15,466 bases of DNA from the NCBI GenBank assembly GCA_021798235.1, contig JAJZMO010000123.1, positions 1 through 15,466 of the forward strand, read 5' to 3'. Positions 1 to 9,139 of the stretch are shown one piece after another (position 1 is the stretch's first letter; every line of letters begins with the position of its first letter). The position numbers were made by a program, and so were the translations under genes. Origin of the DNA: Acidobacteriota bacterium. Its GTDB lineage: Bacteria; Acidobacteriota; Terriglobia; Terriglobales; Acidobacteriaceae. The notes below the pieces were generated by a model. It saw only the letters and a program-made list of their open reading frames with translations, was not told the DNA's origin and did no database searches.

Positions 1-997
1 CCGGCTGAACCGTCATCGGGTTCGCCACGCAGCTCACCGTCGGCGGCTCAAACTGCTTCACTGTGAAGGTCGCGGTGCAGTCTGCGGACTGTCCCGGCTT
101 GCTGCCTTCGGTGACATGGCCCATTACCTTGTAGGTACCAGGCTGCAGATTCGCCGTATCGATGGTCGCCGAGGACGTGGAGCTGTTGACAGTTAAGCCC
201 TGCCCCATCCAGCTGTACTTGGCCGTCTTCTTCGGATTCAGATTGCTGGCCGTGCCAGTCACTGTCACCTGTCCGCCCGGATAAACCGAATCGGGGCTGG
301 CCGAGCAGGAGTACGCGACCGGAGGCGGAGGCACCAGGCTGCCCAGGTGCCACACCAGGCCAGTGCTCAGGCGAGCCGTGTTCGAGTTCACGCGACCACC
401 ACTGATCTGCTGCGGACCAAAATCCGCATGCAGGTACTCATAGTCCGCCTGGAAAAGGCGCAGCGAAAGATGATGGTGGAAGAATGGCAGGCCGTAATCC
501 AGACCTCCTCCGACCGTCAGTGCCGGGCCCCAGGTATACGGATGATAAGTGAACGGTTCCGCATTTGGACCGCCGATTCTGGCCGCTCCGGCCAGCGCGT
601 GCACAAAGGGCGTCATTCCCTGCATCGGGTAGCGCCCGATGATGCCGCCTTGGATCGTCTGAATGCCGTCATTCCGCCCATTGGGAGAATTTTCGTACTC
701 CAGCTGTCCGCCGAGGAACTGGTTGAAGTAGTAAGCGACGCTGCCGATCGCGCCGGCGTTGATCGACGACAAGCTGTCATAGTACGTCGAGCCAGTCGGA
801 AGGCTCGTCTTTACCGTCCCATGAGGCGCAAGATACGAATAACCGGTGAAGATATCAATCCGGGATGGGCTCTGCTGGCTCGGAGCCGCAGGCATGGAAG
901 AACTGGAACTCTGCCCGTAGAGAGCGGATGTGCCAAAGAACGCGACACAGGCAACCAGCAGAATTCGACTAAAAGAACTCAACGGACGAGCATTCAT
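1..997 (-). CDS. Outer-membrane beta-barrel / Ig-like protein, OmpA-type paralogue (3' part outside window)
   Basis: Partial gene reading leftward off the window edge; 332 codons are visible. The start is the ATG at 995-997, preceded by a strong GGAGGA ribosome site (1005-1010). The product begins MNARPLSSFSRILLVACVAF, a signal peptide ending near YGQ, followed by a barrel region with alternating aromatic/glycine pattern (about residues 45-220), a proline hinge, and a first Ig-like domain (SCSASPDSVYPGG...). It aligns along its whole visible length with the complete gene at 1589-3391, so the missing part probably holds a second Ig-like domain and a C-terminal OmpA domain. It would be an envelope protein linking outer membrane to peptidoglycan. 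Ligand or partner unknown. It could be truncated beyond the edge; this cannot be seen. Confidence 0.85.
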   Translation of the reverse strand, partial: MNARPLSSFSRILLVACVAFFGTSALYGQSSSSSMPAAPSQQSPSRIDIFTGYSYLAPHGTVKTSLPTGSTYYDSLSSINAGAIGSVAYYFNQFLGGQLEYENSPNGRNDGIQTIQGGIIGRYPMQGMTPFVHALAGAARIGGPNAEPFTYHPYTWGPALTVGGGLDYGLPFFHHHLSLRLFQADYEYLHADFGPQQISGGRVNSNTARLSTGLVWHLGSLVPPPPVAYSCSASPDSVYPGGQVTVTGTASNLNPKKTAKYSWMGQGLTVNSSTSSATIDTANLQPGTYKVMGHVTEGSKPGQSADCTATFTVKQFEPPTVSCVANPMTVQP

Positions 998-1125
998 GCG
1001 TCTATCCTCCGCAACAACAGAAGTCGAAATCGAAAATTGGAACCACACGAGGCAACGGCACATGCTCGATGCTACCGGCACGAAACCACTGCTAGACCTT
1101 GCAGAAAAACTTACATACAAACAAC

Positions 1126-1159
1126 TACGTTAGAGCCTTTCGACCGGATTGAGTTGCCT
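1126..1159 (-). promoter_or_regulatory. ECF-sigma-like promoter of the left outer-membrane gene
   Basis: On the minus strand AGGCAACTC (1151-1159) and CTCTAACGTA (1126-1135) are separated by exactly 15 bases. The same two boxes with the same 15-base spacing occur before the right copy (3517-3550), although the spacers between them differ at about half their positions. The layout resembles the sigma-E/ECF consensus (GGAACTT, 15-16 bases, GTCTAA). A start just below 1126 would give a leader of about 125 bases. Confidence 0.55.
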
Positions 1160-1312
1160 GACCAACAGTGCATTCTTTTCTAAACAGCACAGCTGTCCAC
1201 GCGTCCGGCTGCTCTTTAAACTCCCCTAAAGCATTTCGCACCTGGCGCAACACCCCGGGGCTACCCAACTTACAATAAGACAAAGAAAATAAAAACGCTA
1301 CAGCAAAATACG

Positions 1313-1435
1313 CGACAAGACGTTCAGAAGTCGCTTCCCCCCGCCACGTTTTCTTTGAATTTTCCCGGGGAGAGGGGTCAGCCCACAAGTCCGCTGCCCG
1401 ATCCGCTCAAACACATTTTTACATACCTCGTCTGT
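1313..1435 (-). pseudogene. Decayed 3' fragment of nuoB carried by the tandem duplication
   Basis: Read on the minus strand, this stretch aligns without indels with the last 41 codons (including stop) of the intact nuoB at 3718-3840. Matching peptide ends are [20 protein letters not shown] (intact) and GLTPLPGKIQRKRGGGKRLL (relic). In the best 78 bases I count 52 identical positions (67%). The nuoB stop TAG corresponds to TCG here. The similarity continues past the stop after a short gap (TTTGCCATAGCG versus TTTGCTGTAGCG). There is no start, and the cysteine ligand (Cys158 in the intact copy) is replaced by Val. The fragment occupies the same place relative to the left outer-membrane gene as real nuoB does to the right one. 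Confidence 0.7.
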
Positions 1436-1524
1436 TATCTTGACTCGGGCATTCTCCGCTTGAAGACTTCGTGAACATTTTACTTGCCGGCTGCTTCGCT
1501 CCAGCCCGCAAAATCTCTCAGCAG

Positions 1525-1563
1525 AAAAAACTGAGGACTGGCCGGCGATCCGGCCAGTCCTCA
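1525..1563 (-). terminator. Rho-independent terminator of the right outer-membrane gene
   Basis: Perfect 14-bp stem (1532-1545 with 1550-1563) with a 4-base loop, GC-rich, followed on the minus strand by six T (1525-1530). It lies 26 bases past the stop codon of the gene ending at 1589. Confidence 0.93.
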
Positions 1564-1588
1564 TATCCGTTCATTCGGTTGTCACTCT

Positions 1589-3391
1589 CTACTGCTTTTT
1601 TTCTTGGACTATCTTCCTGGGTCCCCTGGCCTTTTCGCTCATCAGAGTTTCAAGATCAGCGGCATTAAACGGATACAGCCTCACCGACTTTTGACCGGTG
1701 TTGTTAAGGGTGATGTCGACTCGACGGTTCTGGGCCAGATAAATCTTGGTCAAGTTCCGATCCATCTTCATCTTTTCCGAACTCGTCAGATCAGGATTCT
1801 GGTCGACCAGAGCCTTCACCTGCATCTTGGTAAGTTGCTGTGACTCTCCGAGAGCTTCCATATCAATGGCCGATGCCGGAACCCCGTGATCTACAAGGTA
1901 ATCCTTCACGATCTTCACGCGACGTTCCGTAAGCGCCTTGTTGTACGCGGCGCTGCCACGAATATCCGCGTGCCCCGTCAAGGTGATGCTTGCATCGGGC
2001 TTGTACTGCATATAGCTCTTGAAGTTCTCCGCAAGCGTTCTCAGGGTGTCCCGCTGGCTCGAAACCAGACCACGTTCCGGATAACGAGGGCTAGGCTGAT
2101 TCGTCGGGAAGAAAACGCTGTGCAAAGCCAGGTTGTGCTCCAGCTGAACTTCCCGCACGGGCGGCTTTGGAGGTGGAGGAGCCTCGACGTCCACCGTAGT
2201 CGTCGAAGTGGCAGTCTGCCCCTTGTCGTCCTGAACATTGCACGTCACCGTGATCGTTCCCGGCTGAGCTCCAGCAGTCGACAGCATCGCTGTATCCCCA
2301 GTACCACTGATCGACCCTGCGGAAGACGAATAGCTGTAGGTCAGCGGTCGATTCTGAGGACTCATTCCCGTCGCCGTAATGGTCGAGCTCTCGCCCGGCT
2401 TCACAGTCATCGGACTTGCAGTACAACTCAGAGTCGGCGGCTCAAACTGCTTCACCGTGAAGCTCGCCGCGCAGTCGGCGGACTGTCCCGGCTTGTTACC
2501 CTCGGTGACATGCCCTGCCACCTTGTAGGTGCCGGGCTGCAGATTCGCCGTATCGATGGTCGCCGAGGACGTCGAGCTGTTGACAGTTAAGCCCTGCCCC
2601 ATCCAGCTGTACTTGGCCGTCTTCTTCGGATTCAGGTTGCTGGCCGTGCCAGTCACCGTGACTGCGCCACCAGGGTAAACGGTCTCGGGGCTCGCAGAGC
2701 AGGAGTACGTAACCGGCGGAGGAGGGACAACGCTGCCCAGATGCCACACCAGACCAGTGCTCAGACGCGCCGTGTTGGAATTGACGCGGCCGCCAACAAA
2801 TGGCGCCGGGCCATAGTCCGCATGCAGATACTCATAGTCGGCCTGGAAAAGACGCAGCGACAGATGGTGATTGAAGAATGGAAGTCCATAATCCAGACCC
2901 CCGCCAACAGTCAGAGCCGGGCCCCATGTGTATGGGTGAGCAGTAAAAGGCTGGGCATTGGGACCGCCAATCCGCGCGGCACCGACAAGTGCATGTGCAA
3001 ACGGAGTCATTCCGGACATCGGATAACGGCCAATGATGCCCGTCTGGATCGTCGAGATGCCATCGTTCCGGCCATCCGGCGAATTCTCATACTCAATCTG
3101 CCCGCCTAGGTAACGGTTGAAGTAGTAGGACACACTGCCAATTGCGCCCTCATTAATCGAGGACAAGCTGTCCGTGTAGGTGCCCCCGGAGGTCAGGTTA
3201 GTGGTCACAGTGGCATGAGGAGCCAGATAGGAGTAACCGGTAAAGATATCGACCCGGGACGGGTTCTGCTGCTTGGGTGCAGCTGGCATGGTCGAGTTCG
3301 AACTCTGACCGAAAAGTGCCGTAGTGCCCAAAAACGCCACACACGCAACTAGCAGAATTCTATTTATGGAGTTTATCGGACGAAAATTCAT
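1589..3391 (-). CDS. OmpA-family outer-membrane protein: beta-barrel, two Ig-like domains, peptidoglycan-binding domain
   Basis: 600 aa. The start is the ATG at 3389-3391 behind a GGAGGA site; a longer open frame to 3478 lacks such a site and would bury the signal peptide. Order: signal peptide 1-29 (ends ALFGQ), barrel about 45-220 with a WHLGS end, PPPP linker, Ig-like domain 229-315, second Ig-like domain 319-403, proline linker 405-412, and an OmpA C-terminal domain about 420-563. Its signature residues are GHADIRGS (473-480) and NKALTERR (484-491). Asp476 and Arg491 have the 15-residue spacing of the peptidoglycan-contacting Asp/Arg pair in E. coli OmpA. A basic tail follows (570-600). 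Probable role: anchoring the outer membrane to the cell wall. It is the intact paralogue of the partial gene at 1-997 and has its own promoter and terminator. Confidence 0.93.
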   Translation of the reverse strand: MNFRPINSINRILLVACVAFLGTTALFGQSSNSTMPAAPKQQNPSRVDIFTGYSYLAPHATVTTNLTSGGTYTDSLSSINEGAIGSVSYYFNRYLGGQIEYENSPDGRNDGISTIQTGIIGRYPMSGMTPFAHALVGAARIGGPNAQPFTAHPYTWGPALTVGGGLDYGLPFFNHHLSLRLFQADYEYLHADYGPAPFVGGRVNSNTARLSTGLVWHLGSVVPPPPVTYSCSASPETVYPGGAVTVTGTASNLNPKKTAKYSWMGQGLTVNSSTSSATIDTANLQPGTYKVAGHVTEGNKPGQSADCAASFTVKQFEPPTLSCTASPMTVKPGESSTITATGMSPQNRPLTYSYSSSAGSISGTGDTAMLSTAGAQPGTITVTCNVQDDKGQTATSTTTVDVEAPPPPKPPVREVQLEHNLALHSVFFPTNQPSPRYPERGLVSSQRDTLRTLAENFKSYMQYKPDASITLTGHADIRGSAAYNKALTERRVKIVKDYLVDHGVPASAIDMEALGESQQLTKMQVKALVDQNPDLTSSEKMKMDRNLTKIYLAQNRRVDITLNNTGQKSVRLYPFNAADLETLMSEKARGPRKIVQEKKQ

Positions 3392-3717
3392 GCATCTATC
3401 CTCCGCAACAACTAAAGTCGAATGTGAGATGTCGAATAAAAGCGACGCAGTTCCGCGCTCATCTTCCATCGGCCGCAAAGAACTCCACGACCCTGAAAAA
3501 ACGAGCTACGAACGCTTACGTTAGAGCTATTGAATTGAACTGAGTTGCCTAATCAGTAATGCACCTTTCCGGCAACTAAATTTCACACCTGGGCCTTCAG
3601 CTACATGGGTCCCCAAAACCATATAGCTGGTTCCGACTACGCGCTGGACTTGCCCAAAGCAGGATGAGATGAACAAAAGTAAAGGCGCTATGGCAAAGGA
3701 CCTACGGCAAACGCATA
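3392..3717. other. Leader and promoter region between nuoB and the right outer-membrane gene
   Basis: 326 bases without a gene. It holds the ribosome site and leader of the downstream gene (3392-3516), the conserved promoter boxes (3517-3550), and a nuoB-proximal flank (3660-3717) that still resembles 1260-1312. I see no clear T-tailed terminator hairpin after nuoB. Confidence 0.6.
3517..3550 (-). promoter_or_regulatory. ECF-sigma-like promoter of the right outer-membrane gene
   Basis: AGGCAACTC (3542-3550), 15 bases, then CTCTAACGTA (3517-3526) on the minus strand. Both boxes are identical to those of the left copy (1126-1159) while the spacer has diverged, as expected when only the sigma-contact boxes are under selection. 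Leader about 125 bases to the ATG at 3391. Confidence 0.55.
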
Positions 3718-4290
3718 CTACTGAAAATTCAGCAGCCGCTTCACCGTGCCACGCTCGTTCTGTATTTTTTCCTGCAGCAGAGTCAGCGCATAAATCAGCT
3801 GCTCCGGCCGTGGCGGGCATCCCGGTACATATACATCTACAGGAATTACTTGGTTCACACCCTGCACGAGTGCATAGTTGTTAAACACCCCACCGGAAGT
3901 CGCGCATGCGCCCATCGAAATCACCCACTTCGGCTCCGGCATCTGGAAGTACAACCGGCGGATCACAGGCGCCATCTTCTGCGAGACACGACCGGCAATC
4001 ACCATCAGGTCAGACTGCCGCGGCGATGGCCGGAAAACCTCGGCCCCGAATCGCGCCACGTCGAACCGCGATGCCCCCATCGACATCATCTCGATCGCGC
4101 AACACGCCAGGCCGAACGTCATCGGCCAGATCGAGCTCTTCCGCATCCAGTTGATCGCGGAGTCCAGGGTGGTCAGAAACACGCCTTCCGGTTCCTCATA
4201 GCCATAGCTGGCCTGCTGAACTTTCAGCTGGTTCTTTGCGCTGCTCTCCAGCGAGCCAAAAAGATATCGATCACGCGCTGTATCGGTCAT
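3718..4290 (-). CDS. nuoB: NADH-quinone oxidoreductase subunit B (complex I, NuoB)
   Basis: 190 aa, usual length for NuoB. The family core runs from [20 protein letters not shown] through [19 protein letters not shown]. The four ligands of the [4Fe-4S] cluster N2 are present: adjacent Cys63-Cys64, Cys129 (MGACATSGG) and Cys158 (PGCPPRP). The protein sits in the peripheral arm of complex I and passes electrons from the Fe-S chain to quinone. The gene stands alone: amtB diverges upstream and an unrelated outer-membrane gene follows, with no nuoA, nuoC or nuoD in the window. No ribosome site is evident; a TATATT box ends 6 bases before the ATG, so the mRNA may be leaderless. It may be a second copy or part of a split complex I gene set. 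Confidence 0.95.
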   Translation of the reverse strand: MTDTARDRYLFGSLESSAKNQLKVQQASYGYEEPEGVFLTTLDSAINWMRKSSIWPMTFGLACCAIEMMSMGASRFDVARFGAEVFRPSPRQSDLMVIAGRVSQKMAPVIRRLYFQMPEPKWVISMGACATSGGVFNNYALVQGVNQVIPVDVYVPGCPPRPEQLIYALTLLQEKIQNERGTVKRLLNFQ

Positions 4291-4296
4291 ATTTCT

Positions 4297-4302
4297 AATA
4301 TA
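4297..4302 (-). promoter_or_regulatory. Possible -10 box of nuoB
   Basis: TATATT on the minus strand, 6 bases before the nuoB ATG, which would start the transcript at about the start codon. No convincing -35 box is visible. The 220 bases between nuoB and amtB must also hold the amtB promoter; I found no clear sigma-54 -24/-12 pair there. Confidence 0.35.
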
Positions 4303-4510
4303 AAGCCGTCCGGCACGTTCGGTGTTGAGGGCGCCGTTCTGGCCCTCCGTTTTAGACGTTGCGAATTTCTGTTGGTCATTTTCACAAAGTGTGTAAAAGT
4401 AGCGTCAATAACGGCGCTGCCCCCTCCGGCTCCCGCCGTCACTCCCGAATCCACCACGGCTCACGTGATTGCCGTCGACCCGATTCAAATAAATGCCCAT
4501 GTGGAGCGTT

Positions 4511-5917
4511 ATGCGACCTCATACCGTCAAGCTGTCTCTTCTTGGATTTCTTAGCTTTCTCTTTTGCGGGCTTCCCGCTCTTGCTCAATCTTCAGCCTCT
4601 GCCACTGCCAACCAGATAGCGCAGTTGCAATCGCAGATCGCAAACGCACAGATGTCCGCCGACAACTCCTGGATGCTCGTCAGCGCCGCACTCGTCCTCA
4701 TGATGACCGGCCCCGGCCTGGCGCTTTACTATAGCGGCCTCGTCCGCAAAAAGAACGTCCTCGCCACCATGATGCAGAGTTTCGCCATGATGTGCATCGT
4801 CACCCTGGTCTGGGGCTTGGTTGGATACAGCCTCGCCTTCAGTTCCGGCACGCCCTTCATAGGCGGCCTCCAGCACGCGTTTCTTATCGGGGTCGGCCTC
4901 AAGCCTGACCCAGCCTACGCCGCGACGATCCCGATCCAGACCTACATGATCTACCAGCTCATGTTCGCCATCATCACCCCGGCGCTCATCACCGGCGCAT
5001 TCGCCGAACGCATGAAGTTCAGCGCCATGGCCGTCTTCCTCACCCTCTGGTCTCTCTTCGTCTACTCGCCCATGGCTCACATGGTCTGGGGCAAGGGCGG
5101 ATTCCTCAACGCCGCCCTCGGCGGAACCTTCCCCACGCTCGATTTCGCCGGCGGCACCGTCGTGCACATCACCTCCGGCGTCTCGGCCCTTGTCTGTGCT
5201 CTCTACCTCGGCAAGCGCATCGGCTATCCCAAGGAACCCACGCCACCCCACTCCCTCGTCCTGAGCTTCATCGGCGCGTGCCTCCTCTGGGTCGGCTGGT
5301 TCGGCTTCAACGCAGGCAGCGCACTCAACGCCGGACCCCTTGCCACCAGCGCCTTCGTCAATACCCAGTTCGCCACCGCCACCGCCGCGCTCGCATGGGC
5401 AGGTGCCGAGTGGATCCACCGCGGCAAACCCACCGTCCTCGGCGGCATCTCCGGAGCCGTTGCCGGCCTGGTCGCCATCACCCCGGCGGCCGGCTTCGTG
5501 CAGCCCATGTCTGCATTCGTCATCGGCGCCATCGCCGGAGCCTTCTGCTTCTTCATGGTCACCCGCGTCAAAGCCTGGTTCGGCTATGACGACTCCCTCG
5601 ATGCTTTCGGCGTTCATGGAGCCGGCGGCACCATCGGCGCTATCCTCACCGGCATCTTCGCTTCCAGCACCATTAACCCGATCTTCAAGAGCGCCACCGG
5701 CGCCACTCTGCCGTCCGGCGTCATCCAGGGCAACTGGCACCAGCTTCTCAATCAATTTGTCGGCGTCGCCATCGCATGGGGCATCTCTATCGTAGGCACG
5801 TTGATTATCCTCAAAGTGGTGGACATGACCATCGGCCTCCGCGTCAGCCCCGAGCACGAGGACGAAGGACTCGACATTACACAGCACGGTGAGGAGGGCT
5901 ACGACTTTGCGTCGTAG
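4511..5917 (+). CDS. amtB: Ammonium channel AmtB
   Basis: 468 aa from the chosen ATG. Upstream in-frame ATGs at 4493 and 4499 lack a ribosome site, whereas GGAG (4503-4506) precedes 4511 at a short spacing; the product then starts with a clean signal peptide (MRPHTVKLSLLGFLSF, ending PALAQ). About eleven hydrophobic segments follow, as in Amt proteins. Key residues are visible: the YYSGLVRKKN segment after the first helix, Asp211 and His219 in TLDFAGGTVVH, and the second pore histidine His369 in DAFGVHGAGG; His219 to His369 spacing (150) equals that of the E. coli twin histidines 168/318. It conducts ammonium/ammonia across the inner membrane. It is first in a run with glnB (55 bases on) and glnD, and its pore is expected to be gated by that PII protein. 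Confidence 0.96.
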   Translation: MRPHTVKLSLLGFLSFLFCGLPALAQSSASATANQIAQLQSQIANAQMSADNSWMLVSAALVLMMTGPGLALYYSGLVRKKNVLATMMQSFAMMCIVTLVWGLVGYSLAFSSGTPFIGGLQHAFLIGVGLKPDPAYAATIPIQTYMIYQLMFAIITPALITGAFAERMKFSAMAVFLTLWSLFVYSPMAHMVWGKGGFLNAALGGTFPTLDFAGGTVVHITSGVSALVCALYLGKRIGYPKEPTPPHSLVLSFIGACLLWVGWFGFNAGSALNAGPLATSAFVNTQFATATAALAWAGAEWIHRGKPTVLGGISGAVAGLVAITPAAGFVQPMSAFVIGAIAGAFCFFMVTRVKAWFGYDDSLDAFGVHGAGGTIGAILTGIFASSTINPIFKSATGATLPSGVIQGNWHQLLNQFVGVAIAWGISIVGTLIILKVVDMTIGLRVSPEHEDEGLDITQHGEEGYDFAS

Positions 5918-5945
5918 CTTCCCCGCCAACTTCCGAGTATTCTGA

Positions 5946-6311
<366 letters not shown>

Positions 6312-6377
6312 CCCGGCGGGCGTGCTGCTCCGGCGCCCGTTCGTCCTTCCCCCGGTCTCCGGCTGTCGCATTTGCCT

Positions 6378-8981
6378 ATGAATCTTTCTGCCGAATTGCT
6401 CACGCAGTGCAGGAATCGTGTCGCCGCCGACCTGGCGTCGCTACGCATCTCCTTCGAGCGCTCAGGAGACGGCTCCGGCCTCGCCCGCCGCCGCGCCCAC
6501 AGCGTCTCCGCCCGCCTGCGCGAACTCTGGGGAGCGGTCTTCCCCGGCAGCGAATCCTCCTCCATCACCCTCATCGCCACCGGCGGCTTCGGCCGCAATG
6601 AACTCTTCCCCTATTCTGATGTCGACGTTCTCTTCCTCATCGAGAACGACAAGGCCGCCGAACACTACCGGGACGCCATCCGCACCTTCACCCAGGCCAT
6701 GTGGGATATCGGCCTGCGCGCCAGCCCGGCAACGCGCACGCTCAAAGAGTGCGACCGCATCTCCGTCGACAATCTCGAGTTCACCATCGCACTCCTCGAA
6801 CGCCGCTTCCTCGTCGGCGACGAAGCCCTCTACAGCAAGCTCACCGCCGATATCATGCCCGCTCTCTACCTCCGGGAATGGCAGACCATCGTCCAGAATC
6901 TCCTCGAAATGGCGCGTGCCCGCCACGCCAGGTACGGCAACACCATCTTCCATCTCGAACCAAACGTCAAAGAGTGCCCCGGCGGCCTGCGCGACTACCA
7001 CGTCGCGCAATGGCTCACCCTCCTCAACCGCCTCCACGACGAACGCACCTGGCCGCGCACCTCGCCCAGCTTTTTCTACGGCACCCACACCGATCTCGAA
7101 TCCGCCTACGATTTCCTCTCCGCCACCCGCTGTTTCCTCCATTACCGCGCCGGCCGCGACGAAAACACCCTCGACTGGCACGGCCAGGACGAAGCCGCCG
7201 CCCTCAGCATCGGACTCGAATCCACCGGCACCAGCGACCCCGCCTACTGGATGCGCACCTACTACCGCCAGGCCCGCACCGTCTTCCGCCGCGCCCAACT
7301 CCTCATCGATGCCGTCCCGCCGCTCCGCCGTTCCTTCTACAAGGCCCTCCGCCGCAAACGCACTCCCATCGCAGGCACTGATTTCTTCGTCGAAGACGGC
7401 CGCATCGACCTCACCGAAGGCGCCACCGTCACCAGCGCCGAAGACATGCTCACGGTCTTCACGCATATCGCCCAGCACGGCCATCGCCTCAGCCAGTACG
7501 CCGAAGACCGCATCGCCGAGGCCCTCCCCGTCCTTGCCGTCCAGCTTCCCGAAGGACCCTTCCTCTGGAACGCTCTCCGCGGCATTCTGCTCGGCCCCTC
7601 CGCCGCCGACGCCCTGCGCACCATGCACGCCCTCGGCTTGCTCGAGTTGCTCATCCCCGAGTTCCACGGCATCGACTCGCTCGTCATCCGCGACGCCTAC
7701 CACCGCTACACCGTCGACGAACACACCTTCGTCGTCATCGAAAACATCCACAAGCTCCGCCAACCCCACGAAGACTGGGAAAAACGCCTCGCGACCCTTC
7801 TCCCCGAAATCGAACGCCTCGATCTCTTCTTCCTCGCCCTCCTCATGCATGACACCGGCAAGGCCCGCCGCACCGGCAACCACGCCATCCAGAGCGTCCA
7901 GTTCTGCGAAGGCCTCTTCTCACGCCTCGAATTCGACAACGAAGAGCGCGAAACCATCCGCAAGCTCATCCGCCTCCATCTCGATATGTCCGCCGCCATG
8001 CGCCGCGACATCTTCGACGCGGAAACCATTCGCCGCTTTGCCGACAAAGTCGGCAGCCCCCAGCAGCTCAAAATGCTCGCCCTCATGACCTACGCCGACA
8101 TCCGCGCCGTCTCTCCCGACGCGCTCACGCCGTGGAAGGCCGAGCAGATCTGGCAGCTCTACATCAGCACCTCCAACGTCCTGGACCGCAGCGTCGACGA
8201 AACCCGCTATCACGTCGCCACTGACCCCAGTGTTCTCGAGCGCATCCTCGTTCGCATACCCCAGCAGGCAGATCGACTCCAGTCATTCCTCGAAGGCCTG
8301 CCCCAGCGCTATCTCCAGACCCGCCTGCCCGAGCAGGTCGAACGCCACGTCTCCATGTGCGCCGCCATGCGCCAGGACCCCGTCCAGCTCGCCTACCGCA
8401 CCGTCCGCCACCTGCACGAAATCACGCTGATCACCCACGACCGCCCGCTCCTTTTCGCAGACATGGCCGGAGCACTCGCCTCCTGGGGCATGAACATCGT
8501 CAAGGCAGACGCCTTCGCCAACGCCGCCGGCATCATCGTAGACACCTTCCAGTTCACTGACCCCTACCGCACTCTCGAGCTCAACCCCTCTGAAGTCGAG
8601 CGCTTCCTCAAAAGCCTCCGCGAGGTCATCGCCCACCAGACGCGGCTCAAGACGCTGATGACCGCCCGCCGTCATCAGCTCAAACGCACGCCCTCCAGGG
8701 TCCATGTCGAAACACGCATCTCCTTCGACAACGTCTCCTCCAGTCACAGCACCCTGCTCCAGATCACCACCCAGGACACGCCCGGACTCCTCCGCCAGAT
8801 CGCCCTCTGCTTCGCCGACGAAGACTGCAACATCGAAGTGGCGCTCATCGACACCGAAGGCGAAATTGCCATCGACGTCTTCTACCTCACTCACAACGGC
8901 GCCAAACTTGACGAAGCCAAGCAGCGCACCCTCTCATTGGCCCTCATGGAATCCCTCGCCGAAGAGCCCGCCACCGCCTGA
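6378..8981 (+). CDS. glnD: Bifunctional PII uridylyltransferase / uridylyl-removing enzyme GlnD
   Basis: 867 aa from the ATG at 6378 (a TTG two codons earlier is possible; neither has a strong ribosome site). Domains in order: nucleotidyltransferase with [15 protein letters not shown] (69-83), a linker domain with CPGGLRDYH, an HD domain with His449 (DEHTF), His491-Asp492 (LMHDTGKA) and a further His in RLHLDMS, then two ACT domains (about 684-760, starting [13 protein letters not shown], and about 793-863, starting [14 protein letters not shown]). The transferase domain adds UMP to PII Tyr51 when glutamine is low; the HD domain removes it; the ACT domains sense glutamine. Codon use is extremely C-ending, producing long meaningless open frames in other frames. 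It lies 66 bases after glnB, probably in the same transcript. Confidence 0.95.
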   Translation: MNLSAELLTQCRNRVAADLASLRISFERSGDGSGLARRRAHSVSARLRELWGAVFPGSESSSITLIATGGFGRNELFPYSDVDVLFLIENDKAAEHYRDAIRTFTQAMWDIGLRASPATRTLKECDRISVDNLEFTIALLERRFLVGDEALYSKLTADIMPALYLREWQTIVQNLLEMARARHARYGNTIFHLEPNVKECPGGLRDYHVAQWLTLLNRLHDERTWPRTSPSFFYGTHTDLESAYDFLSATRCFLHYRAGRDENTLDWHGQDEAAALSIGLESTGTSDPAYWMRTYYRQARTVFRRAQLLIDAVPPLRRSFYKALRRKRTPIAGTDFFVEDGRIDLTEGATVTSAEDMLTVFTHIAQHGHRLSQYAEDRIAEALPVLAVQLPEGPFLWNALRGILLGPSAADALRTMHALGLLELLIPEFHGIDSLVIRDAYHRYTVDEHTFVVIENIHKLRQPHEDWEKRLATLLPEIERLDLFFLALLMHDTGKARRTGNHAIQSVQFCEGLFSRLEFDNEERETIRKLIRLHLDMSAAMRRDIFDAETIRRFADKVGSPQQLKMLALMTYADIRAVSPDALTPWKAEQIWQLYISTSNVLDRSVDETRYHVATDPSVLERILVRIPQQADRLQSFLEGLPQRYLQTRLPEQVERHVSMCAAMRQDPVQLAYRTVRHLHEITLITHDRPLLFADMAGALASWGMNIVKADAFANAAGIIVDTFQFTDPYRTLELNPSEVERFLKSLREVIAHQTRLKTLMTARRHQLKRTPSRVHVETRISFDNVSSSHSTLLQITTQDTPGLLRQIALCFADEDCNIEVALIDTEGEIAIDVFYLTHNGAKLDEAKQRTLSLALMESLAEEPATA

Positions 8982-9102
8982 CAGCACCTCCCACCGCCGT
9001 AACCATGGCAGCGGCTCGCGCTCCTGCACAGGTCGCGGTGCGCACTTTCATCGTCAGGGGAAGGAGCCGGCGTTCCGAAATCACGAATCGCGAATTTCCC
9101 AC

Positions 9103-9139
9103 TTGACATCGACGAACAATCCACTACCATTTGGTTGTG
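9103..9139 (+). promoter_or_regulatory. Promoter and palindromic operator of the arsR-type gene
   Basis: TTGACA (9103-9108), 16 bases, TACCAT (9125-9130), then the GTG start at 9137, 6 bases beyond the -10. An 18-bp interrupted palindrome CACtACCAttTGGTtGTG (9122-9139, mismatched bases in lower case) covers the -10 box and the start codon. A repressor bound there would block polymerase directly, so autorepression by the ArsR-family product is likely. Confidence 0.7.

Larger units (their letters stand above)
998..1588. other. Intergenic region between the two outer-membrane genes
   Basis: This 591-base stretch holds, from right to left, the terminator of the right copy (1525-1563), a decayed nuoB 3' fragment (1313-1435) with its diverged 3' flank (about 1260-1312), the conserved promoter boxes (1126-1159), and the leader plus ribosome site of the left copy. 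I see no intact gene; open frames here lack ribosome sites. Confidence 0.75.

Noticed and set aside
347..1183. 278-aa plus-strand frame, and similar frames at 1886-2590 and 2741-3109
   Set aside because: Antisense to the two outer-membrane genes; their mutual similarity only reflects the duplication.
4303..4492. Sigma-54 type (-24/-12) promoter before amtB
   Set aside because: GGCAC and TTGC-like words occur but never with the required spacing.
6418..8088. 556-aa plus-strand and 473-aa minus-strand (6462-7883) open frames within glnD
   Set aside because: Products are Ser/Pro/Ala-rich or Glu/Gly/Val-rich artefacts of biased third positions; the GlnD frame explains the region.
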